A stretch of 23,203 bases of DNA from a virus. A model generated the notes under the pieces. It was given only the letters and a program-made list of their open reading frames with translations. It did no database searches and was not told the origin of the DNA. Positions 17,392 to 22,450 of the stretch are shown piece by piece. A program made the translations under genes and the position numbers. Location: positions 1-23,203 of IMG/VR virus record IMGVR_UViG_3300049489_000772; one strand, 5' to 3'. The number at the start of each line of letters is the position of its first letter. Within the stretch, counting starts at the first letter, position 1.

Positions 17392-17523
17392 TCAGTTGCC
17401 GCAGAAGCCGAGCAGGGTGTCGACCATTCCACATTCCGGTCCGTAGGACAGGACGATGTAGAGGCCGAGAGCCAGCGAGGCGTTCAGTGCGAACGTGCCG
17501 AGGGTGATGAGCTTGATAGACAT
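17392..17523 (-). CDS. Small membrane protein, 43 aa
   Basis: ATG 17523 follows a CTGGAG ribosome binding site in a leader starting at the phage promoter 17548-17563. The product begins MSIKLITLGTFALNASLALG and is hydrophobic for most of its length (about residues 5-27), then ends with a short segment holding two cysteines (PECGMVDTLLGFCGN). It has a single predicted membrane helix. Its terminator and private promoter make it a monocistronic unit. Size and topology are compatible with a holin-like, spanin-like or superinfection-exclusion peptide, but no family is recognised. Confidence 0.7.
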   Translation of the reverse strand: MSIKLITLGTFALNASLALGLYIVLSYGPECGMVDTLLGFCGN

Positions 17524-17547
17524 GGGTTTTCTCCAGTTGGGTTTCAT

Positions 17548-17563
17548 TTCCTATGGGGACCCC
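17548..17563 (-). promoter_or_regulatory. Phage promoter copy (GGGGTCCCCATAGGAA)
   Basis: Read on the minus strand this is an exact copy of the 16-nt motif, with the likely first transcribed base G at the ATA|GG step. It lies directly behind a terminator and 25 bases ahead of the 43-aa gene. Confidence 0.8.
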
Positions 17564-17570
17564 GCCGTCG

Positions 17571-17598
17571 AAAAGACGCCCAGCCACGAGGGCTAGGC
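17571..17598 (-). terminator. Rho-independent terminator after 50-aa gene
   Basis: Minus-strand stem GCCTAGCC / GGCTGGGC (one G-U pair), loop CTCGT, then GTCTTTT. It ends the 17608-17760 unit immediately before the next phage promoter, the same terminator-promoter arrangement as in the right-hand array. Confidence 0.8.
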
Positions 17599-17607
17599 AT
17601 CCGTTGG

Positions 17608-17760
17608 TCACAAGGCAACGAGTTTCGCTGCCATGTCTTTCTGGGTCTGGACCTTGGTCTTGGCGATGCGGCGGCTGTACCACCATGCGCTCAGCTTGAG
17701 CGTGGTGATGGAACCGATGGCGAGGCCAGCGACGAAGGCGATCAGGTGCAGGTCGAACAT
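17608..17760 (-). CDS. Small single-pass membrane protein, 50 aa
   Basis: ATG 17760 follows CTGGAG in a leader almost identical to that of the next gene (shared AACCC(C)AACTGGAGAAA). The product begins MFDLHLIAFVAGLAIGSITT, giving one N-terminal membrane helix (about residues 5-27). A basic cytoplasmic-type tail follows (YSRRIAKTKVQTQKDMAAK). It has its own promoter and terminator. Family not recognised; candidates are a holin-like or host-membrane-modifying protein. Confidence 0.7.
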   Translation of the reverse strand: MFDLHLIAFVAGLAIGSITTLKLSAWWYSRRIAKTKVQTQKDMAAKLVAL

Positions 17761-17784
17761 GGTGTTTCTCCAGTTGGGGTTGAT

Positions 17785-17803
17785 GTTTCCTCATGGGGAC
17801 CAC
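17785..17803 (-). promoter_or_regulatory. Variant phage promoter (GTGGTCCCCATGAGGAAAC)
   Basis: On the minus strand the core GGTCCCCAT is kept, but the left arm has G-to-T and the initiator reads ATGAGG instead of ATAGG. It lies 25 bases upstream of the 50-aa membrane protein gene in the same position as the exact copies. Possibly a weaker promoter. Confidence 0.6.
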
Positions 17804-17856
17804 GGATCCCAAGGTAGCCCGTAAGTTTACACTAATCACGTCAGCTAGATAGGCCG

Positions 17857-17873
17857 GCGCGGCTGCGCCGCGC
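17857..17873 (+). promoter_or_regulatory. GC-rich 7-bp/3-nt hairpin between divergent promoters
   Basis: GCGCGGC and GCCGCGC form a perfect 7-bp stem with a three-base TGC loop, flanked by AT-rich stretches, in the 119-bp gap between two divergent phage promoters. The 7-bp stem and 3-nt loop have the dimensions of N4 virion RNA polymerase promoter hairpins. That function is speculation; a bidirectional insulator or operator is equally possible. Confidence 0.4.
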
Positions 17874-17922
17874 TGCGGCGTCGGGTCGTTTTACCAATCA
17901 TTAGCTTTTATCAATAGGTTAC

Positions 17923-17938
17923 GGGGTCCCCATAGGAA
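17923..17938 (+). promoter_or_regulatory. Phage promoter copy (GGGGTCCCCATAGGAA)
   Basis: Exact copy of the motif on the plus strand, diverging from the minus-strand copy at 17785-17803. It lies 33 bases ahead of the 57-aa membrane protein gene, which has its own terminator. Confidence 0.8.
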
Positions 17939-17971
17939 GCAATCCGCTTTCGACACAAGAGGAGCGTTCCA

Positions 17972-18145
17972 ATGGAACACACGCTTGCCGCCATCGCCAA
18001 CGCATCGCTGACAATCAGCGCGCCGACCGTGATCACCGTCACCGCACTCGCGGGGCTCATTGGACTGTCCATGTATGTGGGCAGGAAGCTGACCCTGCAG
18101 CGGACGTCGATCAACTGGTTCAAGCGCTACAAGAACGCGAAGTGA
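17972..18145 (+). CDS. Small membrane protein, 57 aa
   Basis: ATG 17972 follows AGAGGAGCGTTCCA. The product begins MEHTLAAIANASLTISAPTV and has one long hydrophobic segment (about residues 17-35) ending in a short basic tail (KLTLQRTSINWFKRYKNAK). It is monocistronic, with phage promoter upstream and a strong terminator directly downstream. The size, single helix and basic C-terminus resemble small phage holin or membrane-targeting peptides, but no specific family is recognised. Confidence 0.7.
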   Translation: MEHTLAAIANASLTISAPTVITVTALAGLIGLSMYVGRKLTLQRTSINWFKRYKNAK

Positions 18146-18159
18146 CCTGATGGTCCAGG

Positions 18160-18189
18160 GCGTCCGCATCACGCGGACGCTCCTTTTTT
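18160..18189 (+). terminator. Rho-independent terminator
   Basis: Perfect 8-bp stem GCGTCCGC / GCGGACGC with loop ATCAC, followed by TCC and six T. It ends the 57-aa membrane protein unit 14 bases after its stop codon. Confidence 0.9.
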
Positions 18190-18191
18190 CG

Positions 18192-18294
18192 GTGCCAATA
18201 TTTTGGCACTTCCCTAGGAAGCTCGCGTGTACGCGCGTATACGCGTGCGTACATACACGCGAACTCTTTGAGTAAGTGCCAAAACTTTGGCACT
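18192..18294. repeat. Inverted palindrome pair flanking a 38-nt alternating purine-pyrimidine tract (candidate origin or binding hub)
   Basis: Two versions of one palindrome lie in opposite orientation: 18192-18209 (GTGCCAA-TATT-TTGGCAC) and 18275-18294 (9-bp arms AGTGCCAAA/TTTGGCACT around AC). Read outward-in they share AAGTGCCAAAA. Between them, 18224-18261 alternates strictly pyrimidine-purine for 38 bases and contains the perfect palindrome CGCGTATACGCG; its ends TCGCGTGTA/TACACGCGA are also inverted. A small ACTC/GAGT dyad lies at 18263-18273. Neither palindrome has a T-run, so they are not ordinary terminators. The element separates convergent units next to the helicase gene. Origin, centromere-like site or operator are the candidates. 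Confidence 0.6.
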
Positions 18295-19856
18295 CAATTT
18301 TCCACTCCCAGCATCCCGTCCAGGAACTCCTTTTCGTCTCCATGCAGCTTCCACGAGCGAAGTTCGCTCTCCCACCGCCGGGCTTCCGTCTTCGTGAGGT
18401 CGCGGTCTTTTATCTTTCGCATCAGGATGTTGCCCATGAGCGTGCGCCCTTCTTCGGTGAGCGAACGCTGACGGATGTATCGGTCGGTGTTGGATTTGGT
18501 GATCGTCAATCCCTTCTCGTGGAGCAGGGATCCGATGTTCTTGCGCGCCGGGGCTTCGTTCCGCAGCGCCCATTCGTTGTAGACTGCCACGGCATCGCGC
18601 AGGTTCAGGCCTGGCTGGACGTGTTCATCCTCTTCGGTGCAATCGTCGATGAAGCGCCGGATGACATCCTGCTCGCGCAGATAGTCCTTGGAGGCTGTTT
18701 CGACGGCCGCGCAGGACTTGAGGTTTTCGGCTTGCACGCGCATGGCGCCCTCGATCATCCACCGAAGGATGCCTGGCCCTTCATTGGCGACGAGGTCATC
18801 CTTAAGGTCTTGCTTTTCCTTGCCCTCGTGACCGGGCCCGGCGAACGTGTGCGGCCAGATGAGGAGGCGCAGGCGGCGGGCGAGGGCGTTGTCCACCGTA
18901 TTGACGGGCAACTTGTGATTGGCCTCCATCACGAGGAGGCCTTTCGGGTCGAACGTGAGGGCGGCCTGGTACTTCATGTCGGCGGTGATCTTGTTCCCGC
19001 CTGTCCATTCCTTGACCCGGCCCATATCCCAGACCTCGTTCTCATCTGGTTCCGAGGCGACGACCAGGCGCTTGCCGCGCAGGCGGGCGAGGACTTGCAG
19101 GTGGCCCCGGTAGCCTGCCTTTCCGGCTGGCATGGTGAAGGTCCCGGCCTGTGCGACGGTGGCATACTCATCGAGGATGCGGAGCATGATCCCGGTGAAG
19201 ACCGACTTTCCGTTACCGCCGGTGCCGTGGAAGAACACGAAATGGTTTCCGGTCTGGCGTCCGATCAGGGCTTCGCCGGCCACCTTCTGGAGCCAGTCGA
19301 TGGCCTCTTCCTGCCCTTCGTGCGCCTCGCGCAGGAAGCTGAGGAACCTGGGGCATTCGGCGGTGGTGGCGGGGCTGCAGGCGGTGAGCATGGTGATGCG
19401 TTTGGCGGGATCGGGGGGCAGGATGGCTCCGGTGGCGAGGTCGACGTAGCCTTCGGGAGTGCCGAGGAGCAGGTCTTGGGTGTCGAAGTCATCGGCGTGA
19501 CGGGCCATGAGCACGGAGGCTGCTGCGACCTCGAGGGAGCCGCGATTGAACGAGGCTGACCCCACCGCCTTGTACGAGCGGGGATCGCGGACACGCAGGG
19601 TTTCCGTGAAGTGGATCATGCGGTTGAAGGCATACTCGCGCTTGTCGATCTCCCAGCGCATGCCGGTCCAGCGGAGCCATTGCCCGATGCCGTGGTCGTA
19701 GCAGAACTCGTCCGCGTATTCCTGCGCCCAGGCCAGCCCGATGCGGACCTGCAGGGGTTCCAGGTTTGCCACCCTGGTCTGGGTCGCCAGTTCTTCGCTG
19801 ACCTCGGCAGTCAGTGGCACGATTGTCGGTCGCCGCGGCCCCCGTTCGTCAGTCAT
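18294..19856 (-). CDS. SF3 replicative helicase (P4/D5-type primase-helicase C-terminal half)
   Basis: The 520-residue product has a superfamily 3 helicase core: Walker A GTGGNGKS at 211-218, Walker B-like RLVVASE at 263-269, motif C LLVMEANHKLP at 307-317 and the arginine pair RR at 327-328. Residues about 40-200 match the D5 N-terminal region found before phage/plasmid SF3 helicases. The C-terminal 120 residues resemble the D5/P4 winged-helix-type extension (DAVAVYNEWALRNEAPARKNIGSLL). The enzyme should unwind DNA at the fork or origin as a ring. It overlaps the upstream primase gene by 8 bp and has GAGGGACAGA before ATG 19856. Its stop codon lies inside the palindrome at 18275-18294. Confidence 0.92.
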   Translation of the reverse strand: MTDERGPRRPTIVPLTAEVSEELATQTRVANLEPLQVRIGLAWAQEYADEFCYDHGIGQWLRWTGMRWEIDKREYAFNRMIHFTETLRVRDPRSYKAVGSASFNRGSLEVAAASVLMARHADDFDTQDLLLGTPEGYVDLATGAILPPDPAKRITMLTACSPATTAECPRFLSFLREAHEGQEEAIDWLQKVAGEALIGRQTGNHFVFFHGTGGNGKSVFTGIMLRILDEYATVAQAGTFTMPAGKAGYRGHLQVLARLRGKRLVVASEPDENEVWDMGRVKEWTGGNKITADMKYQAALTFDPKGLLVMEANHKLPVNTVDNALARRLRLLIWPHTFAGPGHEGKEKQDLKDDLVANEGPGILRWMIEGAMRVQAENLKSCAAVETASKDYLREQDVIRRFIDDCTEEDEHVQPGLNLRDAVAVYNEWALRNEAPARKNIGSLLHEKGLTITKSNTDRYIRQRSLTEEGRTLMGNILMRKIKDRDLTKTEARRWESELRSWKLHGDEKEFLDGMLGVEN

Positions 19857-20748
19857 TCTGTCCCTCGCTTTCCCGGATCATGTCGAAGAAGGTCTTGCGC
19901 GTTGCGGGCGCCGACCGGTTCCATGTGTCGGCCAGCTTCCAGAGCTTGGCCTCTTCTGTGGTGGTGGGATCATCCTTGCGGGTCCACTTGTCCCGCGCGC
20001 CGTTGATCATGACGCAAAGCTGCTCGAAGGTTTCGGCTGGCTGGTGGCCGGCCCATGTCCACTGGAAGGTGAAGCGCAGGATCTCCGCGTCCGACCATCC
20101 TGATCCCACGAGGTGGGCGATGATGTCGCGGACCGGATCGTGCCAGGTGACGCCCTGCTCGATGAGGTCGCGCATGGCCATGATTTCGGTGGGGCACTTG
20201 CCGTCCTTGAGGTCCACGATGGCGCGGCGGAGCCGCGCTGCGGGGGGTTCTGGGGGTAACCCCCAGTCCTCCTTCTCGATGAGCCTCTCAAACCTGTAGC
20301 CGGGCGATGGAGGAATAAGGATATACCCTCCGTTGTTCCGGCAATCGACCCCCATCGCCCAGACATTGGCTGATGACTTGATGTCCTCGCGATACCGACA
20401 CAGGAAATGCAAGCCGCCGCTCTGTGTTCGGGATACGGTTGAGGCGAGCAGGTTCTTGCGGTTGTCGTCCAGCCATTCCATCGCGGATGCCCGGTGGGGC
20501 TTGCCCCTCCCGCAATCTACATCCACCACTGTGACCTGATTGATCTTTCCGGTGGGCATGCCGACGCCAGTGACGCGAGGGTGGGAGAAGAGGGCGACCA
20601 CTTCGTCCTCGTCGGTCGTGGCGGCATGCAGGCCGTCCCTGCCAGTGGGGCTCTTGCCCTTTTCCCAGACGGGCACCTTGCCTGCGACCGGGAAGATGGC
20701 CACACCATCGCCAGCGAGGCGGAGGGCTGCGTCAAGCAGGTTGCTCAT
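19849..20748 (-). CDS. Prim-pol type DNA primase/polymerase (bifunctional primase N-terminal family)
   Basis: ATG 20748 overlaps the HNH stop as ATGA and has GGCGGAGGG upstream; longer upstream extensions read through the HNH gene in another frame and are rejected. The 299-residue protein shows archaeo-eukaryotic primase signatures of the PF09250 group: GVAIFPVAGKVP at 15-26, GVGMPTGKIN at 61-70, metal-binding VVDVD (D76, D78), SGGLHF with H114, and the strand CRNNGGYILIPPSPGY. It makes primers, possibly extended as DNA, for replication. The C-terminal 120 residues are helical and probably contact the helicase, whose gene overlaps by 8 bp. In related elements both activities are often fused; here they are separate. 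Confidence 0.92.
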   Translation of the reverse strand: MSNLLDAALRLAGDGVAIFPVAGKVPVWEKGKSPTGRDGLHAATTDEDEVVALFSHPRVTGVGMPTGKINQVTVVDVDCGRGKPHRASAMEWLDDNRKNLLASTVSRTQSGGLHFLCRYREDIKSSANVWAMGVDCRNNGGYILIPPSPGYRFERLIEKEDWGLPPEPPAARLRRAIVDLKDGKCPTEIMAMRDLIEQGVTWHDPVRDIIAHLVGSGWSDAEILRFTFQWTWAGHQPAETFEQLCVMINGARDKWTRKDDPTTTEEAKLWKLADTWNRSAPATRKTFFDMIRESEGQND

Positions 20749-21224
20749 CCCTCCGCCCTCCGCTTCAGGATGACAGCCTGCGCCTCCTCCTCGGTGTCGT
20801 AGGTGCCCAGGTTGTGCCTGACTGTCCCGATCCTCACGCGCGCAGACCACCGGCCATTGCGTCGCCTCTCGGGCTTTGCGGCGGGGGTGTTCATGGCGTT
20901 CTGCTGGTGAGTAACGTCAGCCAGGTTCAGCCATCTGTTATTGGCCTTGACCCTGTCGCCGTGATCGACCTGACCCACGGGCCACTCGCCCGTCATCCAG
21001 AGCCAGACAATCCTATGGACGTAGTAGAGGCGGCCATAGAGCCGCACTGCGCGGTAACCGATCGGCATGGTGTACCCAGCCTCGTCTCCCGCCTTTACTT
21101 TCCCGCGAGACATCTTCCACGTCAGGATGCCGGTGTCTGGATCGTAGTCGAACCACGCTCGAACGCTGGCTGTATTGACAATCTGATCTTGTATCGTCTG
21201 CGCGCTGCCGCTATCTTGAGGCAT
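20745..21224 (-). CDS. HNH endonuclease with C-terminal AP2-like DNA-binding domain
   Basis: The 159-residue protein contains the HNH_3 core: YVHRIVWLWMTGEWPVG with H70, VDHGDRVKANNRW with D87-H88 and N96, then NLADVTHQQNAMN with N100, H106 and N109. Residues about 124-150 (GRWSARVRIGTVRHNLGTYDT) match an AP2 DNA-binding fold. This is the architecture of free-standing phage homing endonucleases, which nick or cut a recognition site. It starts at ATG 21224 (GGGAGG upstream) and ends with an ATGA overlap into the primase gene. It is the first gene of the replication operon, so it is translationally coupled rather than a loose insertion. Confidence 0.9.
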   Translation of the reverse strand: MPQDSGSAQTIQDQIVNTASVRAWFDYDPDTGILTWKMSRGKVKAGDEAGYTMPIGYRAVRLYGRLYYVHRIVWLWMTGEWPVGQVDHGDRVKANNRWLNLADVTHQQNAMNTPAAKPERRRNGRWSARVRIGTVRHNLGTYDTEEEAQAVILKRRAEG

Positions 21225-21301
21225 GACCTGATGCCTCCCACAGCATATTGGTCAAGGGACTGGCTGGTCCTTGCATGGAAACCCCTCTGGTTGGTAATCT
21301 A

Positions 21302-21375
21302 CCCTTGCGCCCCCTCGACAGGGCGCAAGGGCACTATGCGTCAGCCGGGTCTGCCTGTCGAGGGGGTCTGCCCTT
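21302..21375. promoter_or_regulatory. Overlapping, mutually exclusive perfect inverted repeats between divergent operons
   Basis: Three perfect dyads compete for bases. CCCTTGCGCCC (21302-21312) pairs with GGGCGCAAGGG (21321-21331). CCCCCTCGACAGG (21310-21322) pairs with CCTGTCGAGGGGG (21354-21366). AAGGGCA (21327-21333) pairs with TGCCCTT (21369-21375). The first cannot form together with either of the others. The region lies between the replication operon (minus) and the acidic-protein genes (plus), just upstream of a TTAATATT stretch. It could be paired operators for a regulator or an RNA switch in the plus-strand leader. Confidence 0.6.
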
Positions 21376-21396
21376 AATATTGACAAGGAGAGAACC

Positions 21397-21567
21397 ATGG
21401 CACCGAAGCCTGACGACCTGGACGAGCTTGATGGTGACGACCTGCCTGACGAGGAAGAGGAGTTCCTCGAGCAGATGGGGCTGGGAGCGGATGGCACGCG
21501 GATGCAGCTTGGGGACACGGACCTGACGGGTCGTCCGTGGGAGCCGGATCGGGCTGACGATGAGTGA
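21397..21567 (+). CDS. Strongly acidic small protein, 56 aa
   Basis: ATG 21397 follows ACAAGGAGAGAACC. About 21 of 56 residues are D or E against four K/R, giving a net charge near -17; the first half includes DDLDELDGDDLPDEEEEF. No family is recognised. Phage proteins this small and acidic are sometimes DNA mimics that inhibit restriction enzymes, nucleases or host RNA polymerase, but composition alone cannot show it. It overlaps the next gene by 8 bp, so the two are co-translated. The leader contains the inverted-repeat region at 21302-21375. Confidence 0.7.
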   Translation: MAPKPDDLDELDGDDLPDEEEEFLEQMGLGADGTRMQLGDTDLTGRPWEPDRADDE

Positions 21568-21790
21568 GGTTCCGGCCGGAGAGGAGCTGATCCCCACGCT
21601 GGAGGAGGCGCTGAACACCGTGGCCCAGGCGCTGCCCGGGCTGGGCCTGACCACCTTCCAGGAGAAGTACATCTCGATGGTCCTGGTCTACGAGCAGGTA
21701 CAGCTGAGCGAGGGGTGGGTGGCCGAATGGATCACCGACATGGCCGGGGCCAGCGCTGGCCTGCCGGAGGATGATCAGGGGTCCCCATAG
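21560..21790 (+). CDS. Small acidic helical protein, 76 aa
   Basis: The ATG at 21560 lies inside the end of the 56-aa acidic gene. The product begins MSEVPAGEELIPTLEEALNT and is acidic and mostly helical, with an aromatic core segment (FQEKYISMVLVYEQVQLSEGWVAEWI split over about residues 33-58). No membrane helix or known motif is seen. Its stop codon TAG is the TAG of the ATAGG initiator of the phage promoter at 21778-21793, so the gene end and the start of the small-RNA array are fused. A terminase-small-like or regulator role is possible but unsupported. Confidence 0.65.
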   Translation: MSEVPAGEELIPTLEEALNTVAQALPGLGLTTFQEKYISMVLVYEQVQLSEGWVAEWITDMAGASAGLPEDDQGSP

Positions 21791-21793
21791 GAA
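21778..21793 (+). promoter_or_regulatory. Phage promoter, array unit 1
   Basis: Exact copy of GGGGTCCCCATAGGAA. The likely first transcribed base is G21790. Its TAG also serves as stop codon of the 76-aa gene. The next unit's promoter starts 94 bases downstream. Confidence 0.85.
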
Positions 21794-21862
21794 ACCAAGC
21801 CAATCCCGAGGACCGGAGAGGGCTCGTTACCTTGCCGGCCCGCGGCGAAGGTAGGTTTTTTT
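21790..21862 (+). ncRNA. Candidate small RNA 1, about 72 nt
   Basis: The interval from promoter initiation to terminator contains no ATG or GTG start, so a protein product is unlikely. It starts GGAAACCAAGCC, carries a purine-rich stretch (GAGGACCGGAGAGGG) and ends in a strong hairpin with seven T. The purine-rich stretch resembles anti-anti-Shine-Dalgarno bait or a leftover leader of a lost gene. Function unknown. Confidence 0.55.
21828..21862 (+). terminator. Rho-independent terminator of small RNA 1
   Basis: TACCTTGCCG pairs with CGGC-g-AAGGTA (one bulged G) around the loop GCCCG, followed by GG and seven T. The next promoter begins 9 bases later. Confidence 0.88.
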
Positions 21863-21871
21863 CAGACATCC

Positions 21872-21887
21872 GGGGTCCCCATAGGAA
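21872..21887 (+). promoter_or_regulatory. Phage promoter, array unit 2
   Basis: Exact GGGGTCCCCATAGGAA preceded by CATCC and the T-run of the previous terminator. Likely start G21884. Confidence 0.85.
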
Positions 21888-21904
21888 TACACGGCCTCGC
21901 CCGG

Positions 21905-21921
21905 CATGCCGCAAGGCATCG
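21905..21921 (+). repeat. 17-nt hairpin repeat, copy 1
   Basis: CATGCCGCAAGGCATCG, a 5-bp stem with GCAA tetraloop, near the 5' end of small RNA 2. An exact copy forms the terminator hairpin of the same RNA. Confidence 0.8.
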
Positions 21922-22008
21922 CTTGGTAGTCCCGCAAGGGGCAGGTCTGAAAGACATTTGATCCTGGCTTCGGCCGGGCGACGGTGAATGGAGGATCCAG
22001 GCCGGAAA

Positions 22009-22025
22009 CATGCCGCAAGGCATCG
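22009..22025 (+). repeat. 17-nt hairpin repeat, copy 2 (terminator stem)
   Basis: Exact second copy of CATGCCGCAAGGCATCG, here followed directly by six T (22026-22031), so it works as the intrinsic terminator of small RNA 2. Confidence 0.8.
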
Positions 22026-22045
22026 TTTTTTCGCCTCGATAATCC

Positions 22046-22061
22046 GGGGTCCCCATAGGAA
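22046..22061 (+). promoter_or_regulatory. Phage promoter, array unit 3
   Basis: Exact GGGGTCCCCATAGGAA preceded by GATAATCC, an upstream block also seen before unit 4 (AATAATCC). Likely start G22058. Confidence 0.85.
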
Positions 22062-22216
22062 CGACCGATGCTGCCCTTGATGGGCAGATGGATCGCCACG
22101 ACATGAGAGGAAAAGCACTCCCTGCGGGGATGCAACATGGAAAACGTGGAGAGGTACCACCCGCACGCTGAGAAACGGCGGCTCGATGAGACAGGTCAAA
22201 TCTGTCGTTCTTTTTT
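22058..22216 (+). ncRNA. Candidate small RNA 3, about 159 nt
   Basis: Hairpins include CTGCCC-TTGAT-GGGCAG (22071-22087) and TCCC-TGC-GGGGA near 22119-22130. Several ATG codons occur; the longest reading frame from one (22088-22171, 27 codons) has no ribosome binding site, so coding is doubtful. It ends at a GACAG/CTGTC terminator. It may act as a small RNA or as the leader of a very short peptide. Confidence 0.5.
22190..22216 (+). terminator. Terminator of small RNA 3
   Basis: GACAG / CTGTC stem (5 bp) with a 7-nt loop, then GTTC and six T. Weaker stem than the others, but in the same position, 15 bases before the next promoter. Confidence 0.7.
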
Positions 22217-22231
22217 CCGCTTAAATAATCC

Positions 22232-22247
22232 GGGGTCCCCATAGGAA
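22232..22247 (+). promoter_or_regulatory. Phage promoter, array unit 4
   Basis: Exact GGGGTCCCCATAGGAA, 15 bases after the T-run of unit 3. Likely start G22244. Confidence 0.85.
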
Positions 22248-22432
22248 GAACGAGACAACCCGTTCTCAACTGCGCCTGCTGTCAAGCATGCGAAGGAAGA
22301 AGTGAAAACCGACAGAGATCGGGCCGTGACAGGCTCTGGAGAAGGTCGGCGGAAGCTTCGCAGTTGATGGCACGTCCGCGCAAAGCCTTACCTGTTCGCA
22401 CAGGTCTGGACGACCGTGAGTTCTTTTTTTTT
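22244..22432 (+). ncRNA. Candidate structured small RNA 4, about 189 nt
   Basis: Long-range pairing CAACTGCG (22267-22274) with CGCAGTTG (22359-22366) encloses an 84-nt domain. An alternative pairing TGCGAAG (22289-22295) with CTTCGCA (22356-22362) uses the same right arm, so two folds exclude each other. Before these is GAACG/CGTTC (22247-22265). A 6-bp hairpin ACCTGT-TCGC-ACAGGT (22390-22405) follows, then nine T (22424-22432) that probably end transcription. No frame with a ribosome binding site is seen. A switch-like regulatory RNA is possible. Confidence 0.6.
22390..22432 (+). terminator. Likely terminator of small RNA 4
   Basis: Hairpin ACCTGT-TCGC-ACAGGT followed by 18 bases and nine T. 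The gap is longer than usual; outer pairing of CACG/TCC with GGA/CGTG may extend the stem nearer to the T-run. Confidence 0.6.
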
Positions 22433-22434
22433 GC

Positions 22435-22450
22435 GGGGTCCCCATAGGGA
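22435..22450 (+). promoter_or_regulatory. Phage promoter, array unit 5
   Basis: GGGGTCCCCATAGGGA, one base different from consensus in the initial transcribed region. Starts two bases after a run of nine T. Likely start G22447. Confidence 0.83.

Larger units (their letters stand above)
21884..22031 (+). ncRNA. Candidate structured small RNA 2, about 148 nt
   Basis: No plausible protein gene is present. Several hairpins follow one another: ATGCC-GCAA-GGCAT (21906-21919), CCC-GCAA-GGG (21931-21940), GTCT-GAA-AGAC (21945-21955) and CCTGGC-TTCG-GCCGGG (21963-21978). The last is enclosed by GATCCT/AGGATC. The RNA ends in a terminator whose hairpin is identical to the first one. GNRA- and UUCG-type tetraloops are marks of selected RNA structure. 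Role unknown; candidates are a regulatory sRNA, a protein-binding RNA or a packaged RNA. Confidence 0.65.

Noticed and set aside
18276-19559. 427-codon plus-strand frame opposite the SF3 helicase
   Set aside because: The helicase motifs on the minus strand are unambiguous; the opposite frame is a shadow.
21225-21400. Host sigma-70 promoters for the replication operon or acidic genes
   Set aside because: TTGACC, TATGCT and TTAATATT occur, but no -35/-10 pair has acceptable spacing, so no call was made.
22088-22171. 27-codon frame in small RNA 3
   Set aside because: No ribosome binding site, no recognisable protein features, and several competing ATG codons in other frames.
21732-22269. Long minus-strand reading frames across the small-RNA array, with a recurring PMGTPD peptide
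   Set aside because: The recurring peptide is just the reverse complement of the promoter motif. There is no ribosome binding site, and the frames run through terminators and promoters of plus-strand units.
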